Source of the DNA: Sva-07 sp963728195
Lineage (GTDB): Bacteria; Actinomycetota; Acidimicrobiia; Acidimicrobiales; Ilumatobacteraceae
Reading direction: 5' to 3'
NCBI GenBank assembly: GCA_963728195.1
Contig: CAVSIX010000008.1
Coordinates: forward strand, 1 to 64,000
Length of the DNA: 64,000 bases
Shown: piece by piece, positions 1 to 7,831 of the stretch
Layout of the letters: each line of letters begins with the position of its first letter
Position numbering within the stretch: the first letter of the stretch is position 1
Translations under genes and position numbers: made by a program
The notes under the pieces: model-generated
The model's input: only the letters and a program-made list of their open reading frames with translations
Database searches by the model: none
What the model was told of the DNA's origin: nothing

Positions 1-56
1 GCGTTTGGAGACAGCTTGGACCACGTGGTGGCGAGGGCCACGACCGGGGTCATGAG

Positions 57-545
57 ATGCTGTGCCGGATGGAGCTGAAACCTTGGCCTGCAGATTTCGT
101 GACGAAGAACGCAGGCGTTGGCTGCCCGCAGTGTGAAGTCGGGCGAGTCGACGAGACCGAACACGGTGTCCGGTACTTCGCAGGGAGCATCGCTGACGGA
201 TATCTGCAGAAGTCGGCCCGACCGCTGGCTACTCGGTGGTGATCTTTCGCGGTCGTCATGTCGGGGCCCCGCAAGAGATGAACGGTGACGGGCCGCAGCG
301 TTCTGGGCCGAGGTCGGAGTCGTAGCCGAAGCGATCGAAGCCGTGTACCAACCAATCCACCTGAACTTCCAGATCCTCGGCAATCAGGATCCTCACGTCC
401 ACGTGCACATCGTTCCGCGCCACGACCCCGATCCAGCCCCCTCGATGCCTCTGCCCACGGAAGCGTGGGCTCCGTCGAGGCGTCTCGATGATGTTGACCT
501 GGCGCGCCAATCGAAGCGCTGCGAGCGGTCCTAGCTCCCTCATGA
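57..545 (+). pseudogene. HIT-family protein, frameshifted
   Basis: Histidine-triad (HIT) nucleotide hydrolase/transferase relic. The N-terminal part (frame from 57, CPQC zinc-ribbon-like pair followed by GRVDETEHGVRYFAG) reads to about 225. The next stretch (YSVVIFRGRHVG) is in a second frame at about 230-295, and the part carrying the HIT signature HVHVHIVPR is in a third frame from about 301. A further shift near 508 is needed to reach the likely stop at 543-545. The order of motifs matches full-length actinobacterial HIT proteins of about 160 residues, so one ancestral gene is present with three indels. Either it is a recent pseudogene or the assembly has indel errors here. The start may be the ATG at 69. 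Confidence 0.72.
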
Positions 546-681
546 TCTAGCGACCCATCGACCTGAGCCGTCCGCTTTCCCGGATCTACCCATCCGGCTT
601 CGGGGACGCTTCGTCTCTGTCCCCCGTCGCTGCGCGATACCTACTTGCCGGCGACTACCCCATTGAGGGGAAGATGGTGAG

Positions 682-1185
682 GTGTCATCGCTTCGCCTCC
701 GTCCGCCGCACCTGGGCGATGAAGAGGACGTCCTGACAGCGCAGCGCGAGCTCGAAGTCGAGGATTTCGTGTTTGCATTCTTGCGGCCGGGCCAGACGTT
801 TGGTGAGTTCGTGAGGATGGTCGATGATCAGCGCCACGGTCGTTCGATCGACCTCGACTGGGTGGAGTCGACATGGTTGCTGGCCGAAGTCGACGGAGTC
901 GTGGTCGGGCGATCGTCGATTCGCTTCGAACTCAACGAACACTTGCTGAATGAGGGTGGCCATGTCGGCTACGCCGTTCGGCCCGGTCATCGTCGCCTCG
1001 GGTACGCCACCGAGATCTTGCGCCAGAGTCTCGTTGTGGCTCGAGCCGGCGGTGTTGAACAGGTCTTGGTGACGTGCGACGACCACAACGTTGGGTCTGC
1101 GAAAGCGATCGAGGCCAGTGGCGGGCTCCTCGAGAACATCATCCACATCGATGGTGTCCCGCTACGTCGATACTGGATTCATTGA
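682..1185 (+). CDS. GNAT-family N-acetyltransferase
   Basis: Predicted 167-residue GCN5-related acetyltransferase. The acetyl-CoA-binding region is visible as VGYAVRPGHRRLGYATEIL (about residues 94-112), the usual beta4-alpha3 segment with a Q/RxxGxG/A-like loop, followed by the C-terminal VTCDDHNVGSAKAIEASGG typical of the family. The GTG start at 682 is preceded by GAGGGG at 665-670. It is intact, unlike its neighbours. Its 3' end overlaps the convergent reading frame of the SET-domain gene by about 47 bases, probably because that gene has lost its own stop. The substrate is unknown. Confidence 0.85.
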   Translation: MSSLRLRPPHLGDEEDVLTAQRELEVEDFVFAFLRPGQTFGEFVRMVDDQRHGRSIDLDWVESTWLLAEVDGVVVGRSSIRFELNEHLLNEGGHVGYAVRPGHRRLGYATEILRQSLVVARAGGVEQVLVTCDDHNVGSAKAIEASGGLLENIIHIDGVPLRRYWIH

Positions 1186-1747
1186 ACTGCAGGCCCAGCC
1201 GACGGTCGGTGACACCAGCGAAGACGTGGAAAGTGTCATGCAGCGAGCTTCGAGCGACTCGGGTTGCGGCTGTGATCAGTGGGTGCGACGCCGGTTGTCT
1301 CGCGGCGGATGAGGTCGGCGCATGGGGAGCGAGCAGCTCCTGGCGCTCCGGCTCCATCGCGAAGAAGCTGCCGACGACGGTGCCAGTGCACGAAGGCGCA
1401 CCGCACTCGCATGGCCACGAGTCACCGTCGAAGGCGTTCAATCGGTAGTCGATCGTGATCTCCTCGTCGCGCTCGATCGGTTTCCAGGCGAACACTTGAC
1501 GCCGTGACGCATAGCGTTCGGCTGCGGAATGGTTGAGGAAGCAGCCGGGTGCAGCGAGCACGGCGAAGCGATCGAAACCGAGTTCGCAGAGGTGCATGCG
1601 GTCCCATTCGTCACGCGTCGAGTTGTCGGTCGACACGACCCGGATGTGTTTGCGTCGGAAGATGAACTCGCCTTCGGCGAAGCGCCGGGGTGCGTACACC
1701 CCGCAGCCCTTCGAACCAGCGTCGCGCACCTCGACGTCATGGATCAC
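1139..1747 (-). CDS. SET-domain protein (protein lysine methyltransferase-like)
   Basis: Small bacterial SET-domain protein. Visible elements in order are SKGCGVYAPRRFAEGEFIF, the FLNHSA asparagine-histidine motif, EEITIDY and a post-SET-like CECGAPSCTG cysteine cluster, which together form the S-adenosylmethionine and substrate pocket of SET lysine methyltransferases. I chose the GTG at 1747 because the upstream acetyltransferase relic stops at 1758, leaving a 10-base gap that suggests an operon. The recognisable domain ends near 1330. The remaining roughly 60 codons to 1139 look like read-through out of the original frame and run into the convergent GNAT gene, so the natural C-terminus is probably lost to a shift. 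Confidence 0.72.
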   Translation of the reverse strand: MIHDVEVRDAGSKGCGVYAPRRFAEGEFIFRRKHIRVVSTDNSTRDEWDRMHLCELGFDRFAVLAAPGCFLNHSAAERYASRRQVFAWKPIERDEEITIDYRLNAFDGDSWPCECGAPSCTGTVVGSFFAMEPERQELLAPHAPTSSAARQPASHPLITAATRVARSSLHDTFHVFAGVTDRRLGLQFNESSIDVAGHHRCG

Positions 1748-1757
1748 TTGACTGAAC

Positions 1758-2369
1758 TTAGGTTCGACAGCGCAGCACGAGCTGACGGTCGAGGTTCCTA
1801 CCCAACGGCCACTCATTGGGAAGCACAGCGAAGACATCCACGTCCTTACGTTGCCCCTGCCAGACCCCGTCGGCCCGAAGCGTGCCCTCATAGGTGAACC
1901 CGGCGCGGCATACGACCGCGGCCGAAGCTGCGTTGTCGGACTGAATCGTCAGGAACGCGAGCCGCTCCGAGATGGAACAACCAGGCCGTCATCAGCGTGA
2001 CGGCCCGAGTCGCAAGACTTCGGCCTCTCGCACCTGCCGCCCGCCAGTAGCCGAACTGGGCTACGTCTGTGCTCGACCAGTCGTCGATGCCACACATGCC
2101 GACCGGCTCACCCAAGGCAGCGTCAACTATCGCGAAGGCGGCCCCCGTCGGATCCCCGTCGACCTCCAGGAACGCCAGCTCTCCTCAATGCGTTCGATGA
2201 CCGAGATCGCGTCCGCCGCCGAGGCTGGCGCCGGGCCGTTGTAGCGCTCGATTGCCGGGTCCCTCGACGCTTCAACCATGAAAGTGGCATCGGAGGAGAT
2301 CCAAGGTCTGAGCACGACTGCTTCGTCGAACAACGTCACCGGTGATCTCTCACCGCCGAGCTCGGTCAT
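1758..2369 (-). pseudogene. GNAT acetyltransferase (RimJ-like), frameshifted
   Basis: Second acetyltransferase relic, about 204 codons. The N-terminal piece reads VVLRPW...MVEASRDPAIERYN in the frame beginning at 2369. The core GEPVGMCGIDDW...FGYWRAAGARGRSLATRAV lies in a second frame near 2115-1960. The C-terminal piece (LAFLTIQSDNAASAAVVCRAGFTYEG and onward to a TAA at 1758-1760) lies in the third. These three segments line up with a ribosomal-protein-type N-acetyltransferase, so two indels have split one gene. The SET-domain gene starts 10 bases downstream and was probably co-transcribed. Confidence 0.75.
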
Positions 2370-2649
2370 ATCGGCCTAACTCTCTATCCCAACTGCGGAA
2401 TCGGGGTTCACCGACTCGACCATCCAGCTGACGCTACGACCTCCCGGAGCAGTAGGACCGCCTCCGAAGTGCCGGTCGAGGGCACTCGATAACACCCGCC
2501 CCGTAACTCGGTGGCGCCGCAGGAACTTTTCGCGCCGCACCGCAGCCCAAGCCGAGCACTCGGAATTGACGGGTCAGGGCCCAGTACGACGATGCGGAGA
2601 CCGCCGTGCCCACGCCCACGTCGCACGACCGACGTGTCACGCTCCAACA

Positions 2650-3132
2650 TCGTGTGGCTCATCGGGACACCTTCTAGGAGTAGCAGTCGGAGATGGTGAG
2701 CGAGCGAGGCAGGCACGAATCGTTCGGTATCCGCTGACGCGGCTTCTTCGATCGACCACCATCGAAGACTGCGGTTCGTGGCGGCCTCGACCGAGTCGAC
2801 GTTGTCGAGGCTGCCTCGACGGCGCCGTCGTGACGTGCAAGGTAGAACTCCTCCTGCGGTGGATCAGCATTCCGTCCCACTCGAAGCGATGCTCCCGTCG
2901 CCACACCGGGCCCAGCAAGCTCGCTGGCATCACCGTGATGCCGGTTTCCTCGTGCAGTCGCGTGCTGCAGCTTCGCGAGTTGTCTCGCCGGGTTCGATGG
3001 CACCGCCCGGCGTCAACCAGAACGGCGCAGCGCGGCCGGGATGACCTCGATCAGCAGGAATGCATCGTCGGCGTCGAGCAGCACGACGCGTCCCGCCTGT
3101 CGCTCGATGACGTCGTGCTCAGTCGAGTTCAA
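2650..3132 (-). pseudogene. NUDIX hydrolase, frameshifted
   Basis: NUDIX pyrophosphohydrolase relic. Reading the minus strand, RQAGRVVLLDADDAFLLIE (about 3100-3045) is followed in another frame by FWLTPGGAIEPGETTREAAAR and then, after a further shift, LHEETGITVMPASLLGPVW. Together these give the Nudix box GxxxxxExxxxxxxREUxEExG with its Arg-Glu shift-broken. A later frame gives LRWWSIEEAASADTERFVP, the usual C-terminal part. At least three indels are required. The TTG at 3132 overlaps the stop of the DUF402 relic upstream, so the two genes were translationally coupled. The exact 3' end is uncertain because the last frame stays open to 2408. I see no other gene in 2370-2640. Confidence 0.72.
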
Positions 3133-3760
3133 CGGTGCACACTGGTCCAGTCGGCGGGCAGTTGTGGAGCCGGCCATGATCGATCCGGTGTCCACGACGG
3201 CGACGGATCGAAGAACGGAGCCCGGCCCTGTCGATGTCTCGATCACCGACAACGCAGTCGCTTGAACCTGTTCGCCCAAGTCGGGAGCGAAGATGCCGCG
3301 TTCGACGATCTCGTCGAACTCCTTGTGGGTCTTTCCAACGCCACGACAGGTCCGGCTCGACGACGATGTCGAGCATGAGGTCCATCGCTTCGAACCGATC
3401 GGGTTCCGGCGCATCGGCTCCTGCAGGTTGACGTACGAGCCGAGGTGACTGCCGTCGGGACGCCAAGAAACCAGGATCGTGTACCAGTCACCGGGCCGCA
3501 CGATCCACAGACTCGACACTCCAACACGTGCTCACCCAGCATCCGGTCCCGGTACTCGAGGCTGGCGATGGTCCGAGATGACATCGCCCGGATCAGGACG
3601 GTCGGAGGGGTGATCGGAACCTTGCGAACCGTGCCATGAGAAATCCTCAACGTCCGCTGTGAGGTGTCCTCCACAACGATCAGCGGCCGGCCGCCCAGAG
3701 GCGACCATCCGACACCTCCTGATGCACGACCGTCTCACCCGCTGCCTCACCGTCGAATCA
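3129..3760 (-). pseudogene. DUF402 (FomD-like) protein, frameshifted
   Basis: Relic of a DUF402 protein, a family of predicted nucleoside-diphosphate or cyclic phosphoester hydrolases. Pieces recovered in order on the minus strand are HQEVSDGRLWA, GRPLIVVEDTSQRTLRIS, LWIVRPGDWYTILVSWRPDG, YVNLQEPMRRNPIG, FEAMDLMLDIVVEPDLSWRW, FDEIVERGIFAPDLGEQVQA and FFDPSPSWTPDRSWPAPQLP. Each neighbouring pair is in a different frame, so at least five indels lie within about 630 bases. The order and spacing are otherwise those of an intact gene of about 210 codons. The start near 3760 is approximate. Confidence 0.72.
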
Positions 3761-4350
3761 TCGCAGATCTCGCCGCGGCAGGATCCTACCGCAGGGCGCA
3801 CCCGCTGGCGGGCGCACACTCCACACGCAGAATCCCGGGATCGGCCGTCCGAAGGCACTCGGGTTCGGCCCCTATGTGGTGCCAAGAAATAGCGACGTCG
3901 GCCCGGCATGAAGGAGGGCACACTGACGGGTCATTCAGACATTGCGACAAGGATGATGTTTGCGGTTTCACCGCTTGACGCGCCGGTCTGCGACAACGAT
4001 CATGAGGCCATGGCGGTTCGGGGAGACGCCCGCACGGCAGGACACGACCCGCGTAGCCAGCGTCGGAGTCGATCACCTGCACCGTCGGCCCGTACGGGCC
4101 ATGTGTCCCCCTAGGTGGCCCTCTCACAATGGGTGGCGAGCACTCGATAACTGGCACCCGATAATCCGGGCCGGATTGTCGATCATGCGCCGCATCACGG
4201 CCCTACTGCAGTGCTCGATAATCGCGGCGCCGCGACGACTTCAGAATCGTCCTGGAATCGGCATTTCGATCGGTTATCGGCCATGGACTGCCACTCATGA
4301 TGTGAGCGCCGTAGCCCGGGCGCCTTCGCTCGCCGATCTACGGTTGGGTC
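3761..4350. other. Gene-free stretch with repeated CGATAA motifs
   Basis: No convincing coding sequence is seen in either strand. The right half contains the motif CTCGATAA or CCGATAAT at about 4143, 4159 and 4212, and an inverted repeat, AATCCGG (4163-4169), G, CCGGATT (4171-4177). A similar GCACTCGATAAC occurs at about 2482. These could be remnants of one insertion or of protein-binding sites. No function can be assigned. Confidence 0.35.
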
Positions 4351-5308
4351 GTGGAGTTCGTCATCGCCCGGAACCCTGACCCAGCGTCGACGCTGCCGTT
4401 CCTGGTTCGCTTGCCGGTGGGATCGCGTCCGGTCGTTCTCAAGGTCAAGAACGTGGCCTCGCACTGCCAAGGTGTTCTGCCATCCGGCGACTGAGTGGCC
4501 AGATCTCGAGGATCTCGAGATCGTGGAGCGGGTGCCGGTGACCTCATGTGTGCGTCGCGGTCTCGCGATCGATCTGGTGCTGGATCGAGCACGGGAGAAC
4601 CGGTCGCAGTTCGTGTTCACGAAGGCTCGGGGTCGCGAGGTGGTGTTCTGGCAGTCGGCACGAACCCGCAAGCAGGCTCGGCCGAACGTTGCGCTGCGAC
4701 GGCCGCACGTCGGGTCGTCGCCTCGACATCGTGGTGGACACGCGTGAGCGGTACGCCTGGAAGTTTTCCGACCAGCAGGCGACGACCTCGAAGCGGGCGT
4801 TGCCGGTGGGGGACTACTCGGTCGAAGCGGATGGTGAGGTCGTGGCAGTCGTCGAACGCAAGAGCATCGAAGATCTCGTGTCGACGATCGTCAGCGGAAA
4901 GCTCTGGGCCTTGCTCGCTGCGATGGCCGCCAACTCTCATGCCGCTGTGGTCGTCGATGACCGGTACTCATCATTGTTCAAGCTCACCTACGTTCGCCCG
5001 GCCTCGGTGGCAGAGCAGATCGCAGAGGCGGCGGTGAGGTACCCGACGGTGCCGATCGTGTTCGCCGAAACCCGCCAGCTCGCACAGGAGTGGACGTATC
5101 GATTCTTTGGTGCTGCGATCGAGCACCGAGCCAACGATGCAGCCGGTTCGGACCGCTTCAACGCCTTGCCCATCGGCGGACCGGTGCCGGCACACGAACC
5201 CACGACCGCCGAGGTTCACGCCTGGGCGATCGCGTCGGCCTGGACGTGAGCGATCGAGGACGCCTTCGGCCGGAAATCTGGGAGGCTCATCGAGCCGCAA
5301 CGGAGTAA
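4351..5308 (+). pseudogene. ERCC4-domain nuclease, frameshifted
   Basis: Relic of an actinobacterial XPF/ERCC4-type nuclease of about 320 residues. The start is GTG 4351 (EFVIARNPDPASTLPFLVRLP). A second frame from about 4455 gives EWPDLEDLEIVERVPVTSC and FTKARGREVVFWQSARTRKQ. A third, the frame open to 5249, gives the nuclease core VVDTRERYAWKF, GDYSVEADGEVVAVVERKS, with the Asp-Arg-Glu and Glu-Arg-Lys metal-site residues of the GDX(n)ERKX3D signature. The C-terminus GLDVSDRGRLRPEIWEAHRA returns in another frame and stops at 5308. Three shifts break it. All catalytic motifs are otherwise intact, so inactivation is recent or the indels are assembly errors. Confidence 0.75.
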
Positions 5309-5410
5309 CGCCGTCGACGTCATCGGGGGAGTGCTGCGAATCACCGGAGGAGTAGTTCGAGCGCGACGGGTTCGGATTGACTTCTGATGTAGTTCAGATA
5401 TCGTGTCGAC

Positions 5411-5865
5411 ATGCGAGTGATCGAGCGACCGTTCTCTGAGTTCCTCCGTCAGCCGAACGATGTCGTCGCGGAGCTCGCAGATCACGACGTGGTGCTGCGT
5501 CGCCGAAATGCGCCGTCGCTGAGACTGAGCGAAGCCGATCGAGATGACGAACGGTCCGAGGCATTCGAGGCGCTGGCTCGACTGCTGCGCAACATGATGA
5601 TGCACAGTCCAGGCGGACTTGGAGCAGACGGTTGCCGACGTGTTTCCGTGGGCGACGTTGCTCCCGAAGGGGGATCGACGTGTGTTCGTCGACGAGTTGA
5701 CGACGACGTTGATGGCGGTTGCCGGTCTCGAGAACTACGCACCTGTTGGTCAACTGCTCCGCGAGTGGAAGGCAACAGCCGAGATCCACGCAGACCCGAC
5801 GCCTGGCCCGGCGTCTCCGTCGCTCAATCGATGCCGATGGTGACGCAGTGTCGGCTCCGGAGTAG
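5411..5865 (+). pseudogene. Antitoxin of a toxin-antitoxin pair, frameshifted
   Basis: Antitoxin-like protein upstream of the toxin at 5870. The first part (VIERPFSEFLRQPNDVVAEL, then DVVLRRRNAPSLRLSEADR) resembles the prevent-host-death type antitoxins found before actinobacterial RelE-like toxins. At about 5622 an extra A (GGACTTGG against GGCTTGG in the copy at 15117) shifts the frame. The continuation EQTVADVFPWATLLPKGDRR and LLREWKATAEIHADP is in the frame from 5619. A second shift near 5800 is needed to read the natural end, which stops TAG 5863-5865, four bases before the toxin ATG. The copy at 15 kb shows that the ancestral frame was open across the first site. Confidence 0.72.
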
Positions 5866-5869
5866 GTGA

Positions 5870-6214
5870 ATGGCGAAGCGCAAGGAACGTGTGGCCCCAC
5901 CACCGGCCAAGGGCGGCTGGGACTTCCGATTCGCAACCAATGACGCTGTGAAGGGGTGGGAGCAGATCTGCTCGGCGGCTGCGTCCAACGCCCGCACCGC
6001 TTGGGAGCGAATCACGAGCGAGCCGCGGCACACGGGCACGAGGCAGCATCGTCTCCGGGGCTCGCTGGGCGAACGTGCCGTCAACGGCGTCGAGATGGAG
6101 CAGTGGCAATACGAGGTCACCGCCGGCGGGCGGATCTGGTACTGCATCGACGACGACCGCCACACCGTGTGGATGACAGACGCCAGCGTTGGTCACCCAA
6201 AGGCAACGGAGTAG
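5870..6214 (+). CDS. RelE-like toxin of a toxin-antitoxin pair
   Basis: Intact 114-residue protein with the pattern of actinobacterial RelE-superfamily toxins paired with a phd-type antitoxin: GGWDFRFATNDAVKGWEQIC near the N-terminus, HRLRGSLGERAVNG in the middle and WQYEVTAGGRIWYCIDDD followed by VWMTDASVGHPKAT at the end. The C-terminal aromatic and basic residues would form the ribonuclease surface. It starts four bases after the antitoxin stop, so the pair is an operon. The antitoxin frame is broken, which is odd for a live toxin. The N-terminal part of this gene (5900-5999) is duplicated at 15272-15371. Confidence 0.72.
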   Translation: MAKRKERVAPPPAKGGWDFRFATNDAVKGWEQICSAAASNARTAWERITSEPRHTGTRQHRLRGSLGERAVNGVEMEQWQYEVTAGGRIWYCIDDDRHTVWMTDASVGHPKATE

Positions 6215-6450
6215 GCGGACGGCCAAAGAGCGACTCGAACTCGATGTGATCGCAGATCTACGCCGAGGACGATGACCGACTCGGCTCGGTGGCCAAGAAG
6301 CCGTCATCTGCTCGATCGCACCTCCGCCGGATGGCGGCCGGCTGGGGCGCTCAGACGAGGTGTCGCTTGTCAGCAATTTGTCAGCAGAATGTCCGCGGAC
6401 TGGACGAAACTAGCGGGAATCAGACAACACCAGCCGACATTGAGTCGGTC

Positions 6451-6542
6451 TGAAAACGTGCTCTGACCAGGCTAAATGCGACGAGACGGTACTCGACGTG
6501 ATGTCCAGATACCGGAGTTCAAGTCCCCCCTCCGACACCAGG
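6451..6542 (+). repeat. Degenerate tRNA 3'-end-like sequence, direct repeat copy 1
   Basis: The segment ends GAGTTCAAG then CCCTCCGACACCA, which resembles a tRNA T-loop, acceptor strand and encoded CCA. The stem partners needed for a working tRNA are not present, so it is not called as a tRNA gene. It is followed directly by a hairpin terminator, as many tRNA genes are. The same 90-base segment recurs at 15381-15474 and a shorter version of the last part at 7390-7418. Mobile elements that integrate in tRNA genes leave exactly this kind of 3'-end copy as an attachment site; that reading is inference. Confidence 0.5.
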
Positions 6543-6543
6543 T

Positions 6544-6576
6544 GACCAGGGCATTCGCCCTGGTCATTGTGCTTTT
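6544..6576 (+). terminator. Hairpin terminator after the tRNA-like end
   Basis: A perfect nine-base stem, GACCAGGGC (6544-6552) and GCCCTGGTC (6557-6565), closes a four-base ATTC loop and is followed by ATTGTGCTTTT. This is a typical intrinsic terminator. A related hairpin follows the second tRNA-like end at 7420. Confidence 0.7.
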
Positions 6577-6582
6577 CGCCTT

Positions 6583-6625
6583 CTCGTGAACTCGTTGCGG
6601 AATAGATCCGCAACCAGTTCACGAG
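6583..6625. repeat. Long palindrome, copy 1
   Basis: Arms CTCGTGAACT (6583-6592) and AGTTCACGAG (6616-6625) pair perfectly. A single C/C mismatch follows, then GTTGCGGA (6594-6601) pairs with TCCGCAAC (6607-6614) around a five-base loop. The related copy at 15485-15527 keeps the fold with a different inner stem. It lies just after the terminator and before the MazEF-type genes. Confidence 0.75.
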
Positions 6626-6745
6626 TTGAGATGCGGGGTCTGCGGGTCGCATGGTTCGACATCTGGCCGACGACAGCCCGCAGGTTCTTGTCTCCAGCCG
6701 CAAGGTCGTTCCGTCCGGTGAGGAGACAACGGTATACTTGGGAGT

Positions 6746-6967
6746 ATGCCGGAAACGACTACCATCAAGGTGTCGGTCCAGACCCGTGATGCGCTGCGGC
6801 AGCTCGCCGACCGCGACGGGCTCACGCTCGACGCACAGGTCGAGAAGCTGATCCGACGAGAACGTCGTCGCATCATCGGTGCTCAGCTCTCCAGCGCTCC
6901 GCTCGATGACGACGACGTGGCCGTACTCGAAGCGTCGGCAAGTGACGTCGCTGATGCGAGCCGGTGA
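6746..6967 (+). CDS. MazE-like antitoxin (ribbon-helix-helix type)
   Basis: 73-residue antitoxin-like protein with an N-terminal TTIKVSVQTRDALRQLADRD segment, the beta-strand and first helix of a ribbon-helix-helix DNA-binding domain, and an acidic C-terminus (DDDDVAVLEASAS) suited to masking a basic toxin. It overlaps the toxin start by 14 bases. A possible -10 box TATACT lies at about 6733, very close to the ATG, so the message may have a short leader. Unlike the genes to its left the pair is intact. It would normally repress its own promoter. Confidence 0.8.
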   Translation: MPETTTIKVSVQTRDALRQLADRDGLTLDAQVEKLIRRERRRIIGAQLSSAPLDDDDVAVLEASASDVADASR

Positions 6968-7268
6968 CATCGTCCGCTGCGACTTCGGTACCCCCGCACG
7001 TGGTGAGCCCGGGTTCATCCGTCCGGCGATCGTGGTCACGTCCGACGATGTGCTCGAGTTCCGCCAACACGCAATCGTGGTCGTCCCCTGCACGACGGTC
7101 AAGCGAGGATGGTTGAGCGAGGTCGACATCGCCTCATTCGGTGTCGCTCAGACGCATCTCCCCACGACGATCAGCGTGGACCGCATCGTCGAAACGACGG
7201 ACACGAACGTCGGGCCCGTGATGCTCCAACAGATCCGAAAGCTCATCGCCGACTTGCTCGGACTCTGA
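6954..7268 (+). CDS. MazF/PemK-family endoribonuclease toxin
   Basis: 104-residue toxin of the MazF/CcdB-like fold. MRAGDIVRCDFGTPARGEPG is the classic N-terminus, with the RGEPGFIRPAIVVTSD substrate-binding loop, then IVVVPCTTV and TTISVDRIVETT. Members cleave single-stranded mRNA at short sequence motifs and are neutralised by the co-encoded antitoxin. I chose ATG 6954 because it gives the canonical start and overlaps the antitoxin stop, although the frame is open further upstream. The pair lies between two tRNA-3'-end-like sequences. Confidence 0.88.
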   Translation: MRAGDIVRCDFGTPARGEPGFIRPAIVVTSDDVLEFRQHAIVVVPCTTVKRGWLSEVDIASFGVAQTHLPTTISVDRIVETTDTNVGPVMLQQIRKLIADLLGL

Positions 7269-7389
7269 CCCAGAGCGGCGACCGTGCGCGTCCGCGGAAG
7301 CCCAGGAACTCAGTGTCGCGCCGGGTCCGTCGTTGGGTCCGCTGCTGAGGTCGGTCTCCGCCGGAAGTCGCTCAATCATGTCGTCGGGT

Positions 7390-7418
7390 GATGGTGCAAC
7401 TCATCCCTCCGACACCAC
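7390..7418 (+). repeat. Degenerate tRNA 3'-end-like sequence, copy 2
   Basis: GATGGTGCAACTCATC can form a T-arm-like hairpin and is followed by CCTCCGACACCA, the same last 12 bases as at 6529-6540 and 15461-15472. A terminator follows at once. The MazEF-type pair lies between this copy and copy 1. Confidence 0.45.
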
Positions 7419-7419
7419 A

Positions 7420-7452
7420 CAATCAGGACAAAGGCCCTGGTTGTTGGCTTTT
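7420..7452 (+). terminator. Hairpin terminator
   Basis: CAATCAGGAC (7420-7429) pairs with GCCCTGGTTG (7434-7443) with one wobble and one mismatch around a four-base loop. It is followed by TTGGCTTTT. Its position relative to the tRNA-like end is the same as at 6544. Confidence 0.6.
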
Positions 7453-7559
7453 CGGGAGCGTCGAAACGTGGAGATCGGCCGTTTGTCCGCGATTTGTCAG
7501 CAGCTTGAAATTTCGGGGTCTTCCTCGGAGTGATCCGGTCGCGTCGAGCCGCCTGCGGC

Positions 7560-7749
7560 CGGAGGGGCTCGATTGCGAATCGGCCGTAGTCGGGGCAGCG
7601 TCTCGGGCGGCCACGCTCCGTGTTGATCTCGTTGCCGGTCCGTGGGGGCGGACGGTCAACTCGTGCGCAATGCGGCGCAGCAGCTCGGGCGTCGACCGGA
7701 TCACGGTGCGGAGTTATGTCGCTCTTCTGCTGGATCCGTGGGTGAGTTG
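7560..7749 (+). pseudogene. Possible ATPase C-terminal HTH relic
   Basis: A short decayed stretch. In one frame LVRNAAQQLG and in the next VDRITVRSYVALL together resemble the helix-turn-helix segment in DUF4143-type AAA ATPases (LAxxLGVDRxTVRxYLxLL). One shift separates the two halves. Nothing else of the gene is recognisable. The rest of 7453-7831 holds no gene, only a TTTGTCAGCAG motif at about 7490 that also occurs at about 6374. Confidence 0.3.
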
Positions 7750-7831
7750 ATGGCCTATCCGCGGGTGCACCCCGTCTGATTCCTGGGTTTCGCGCTGTCG
7801 AAGGCTCGAAACAAGTAGGAAGGCAGACGGG

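Noticed and set aside
2480..4230. Integron-type attC sites at the repeated CTCGATAA motifs
   Set aside because: The R' core GTTRRRY is not matched (GTTATCG contains T where purine is needed), there is no integrase, and gene orientations are mixed.
6440..6542. Functional tRNA gene (Ser-like)
   Set aside because: The acceptor and T-loop-like 3' end are recognisable but the 5' acceptor strand pairs poorly and the T-stem is mismatched, so it is recorded as a remnant repeat.
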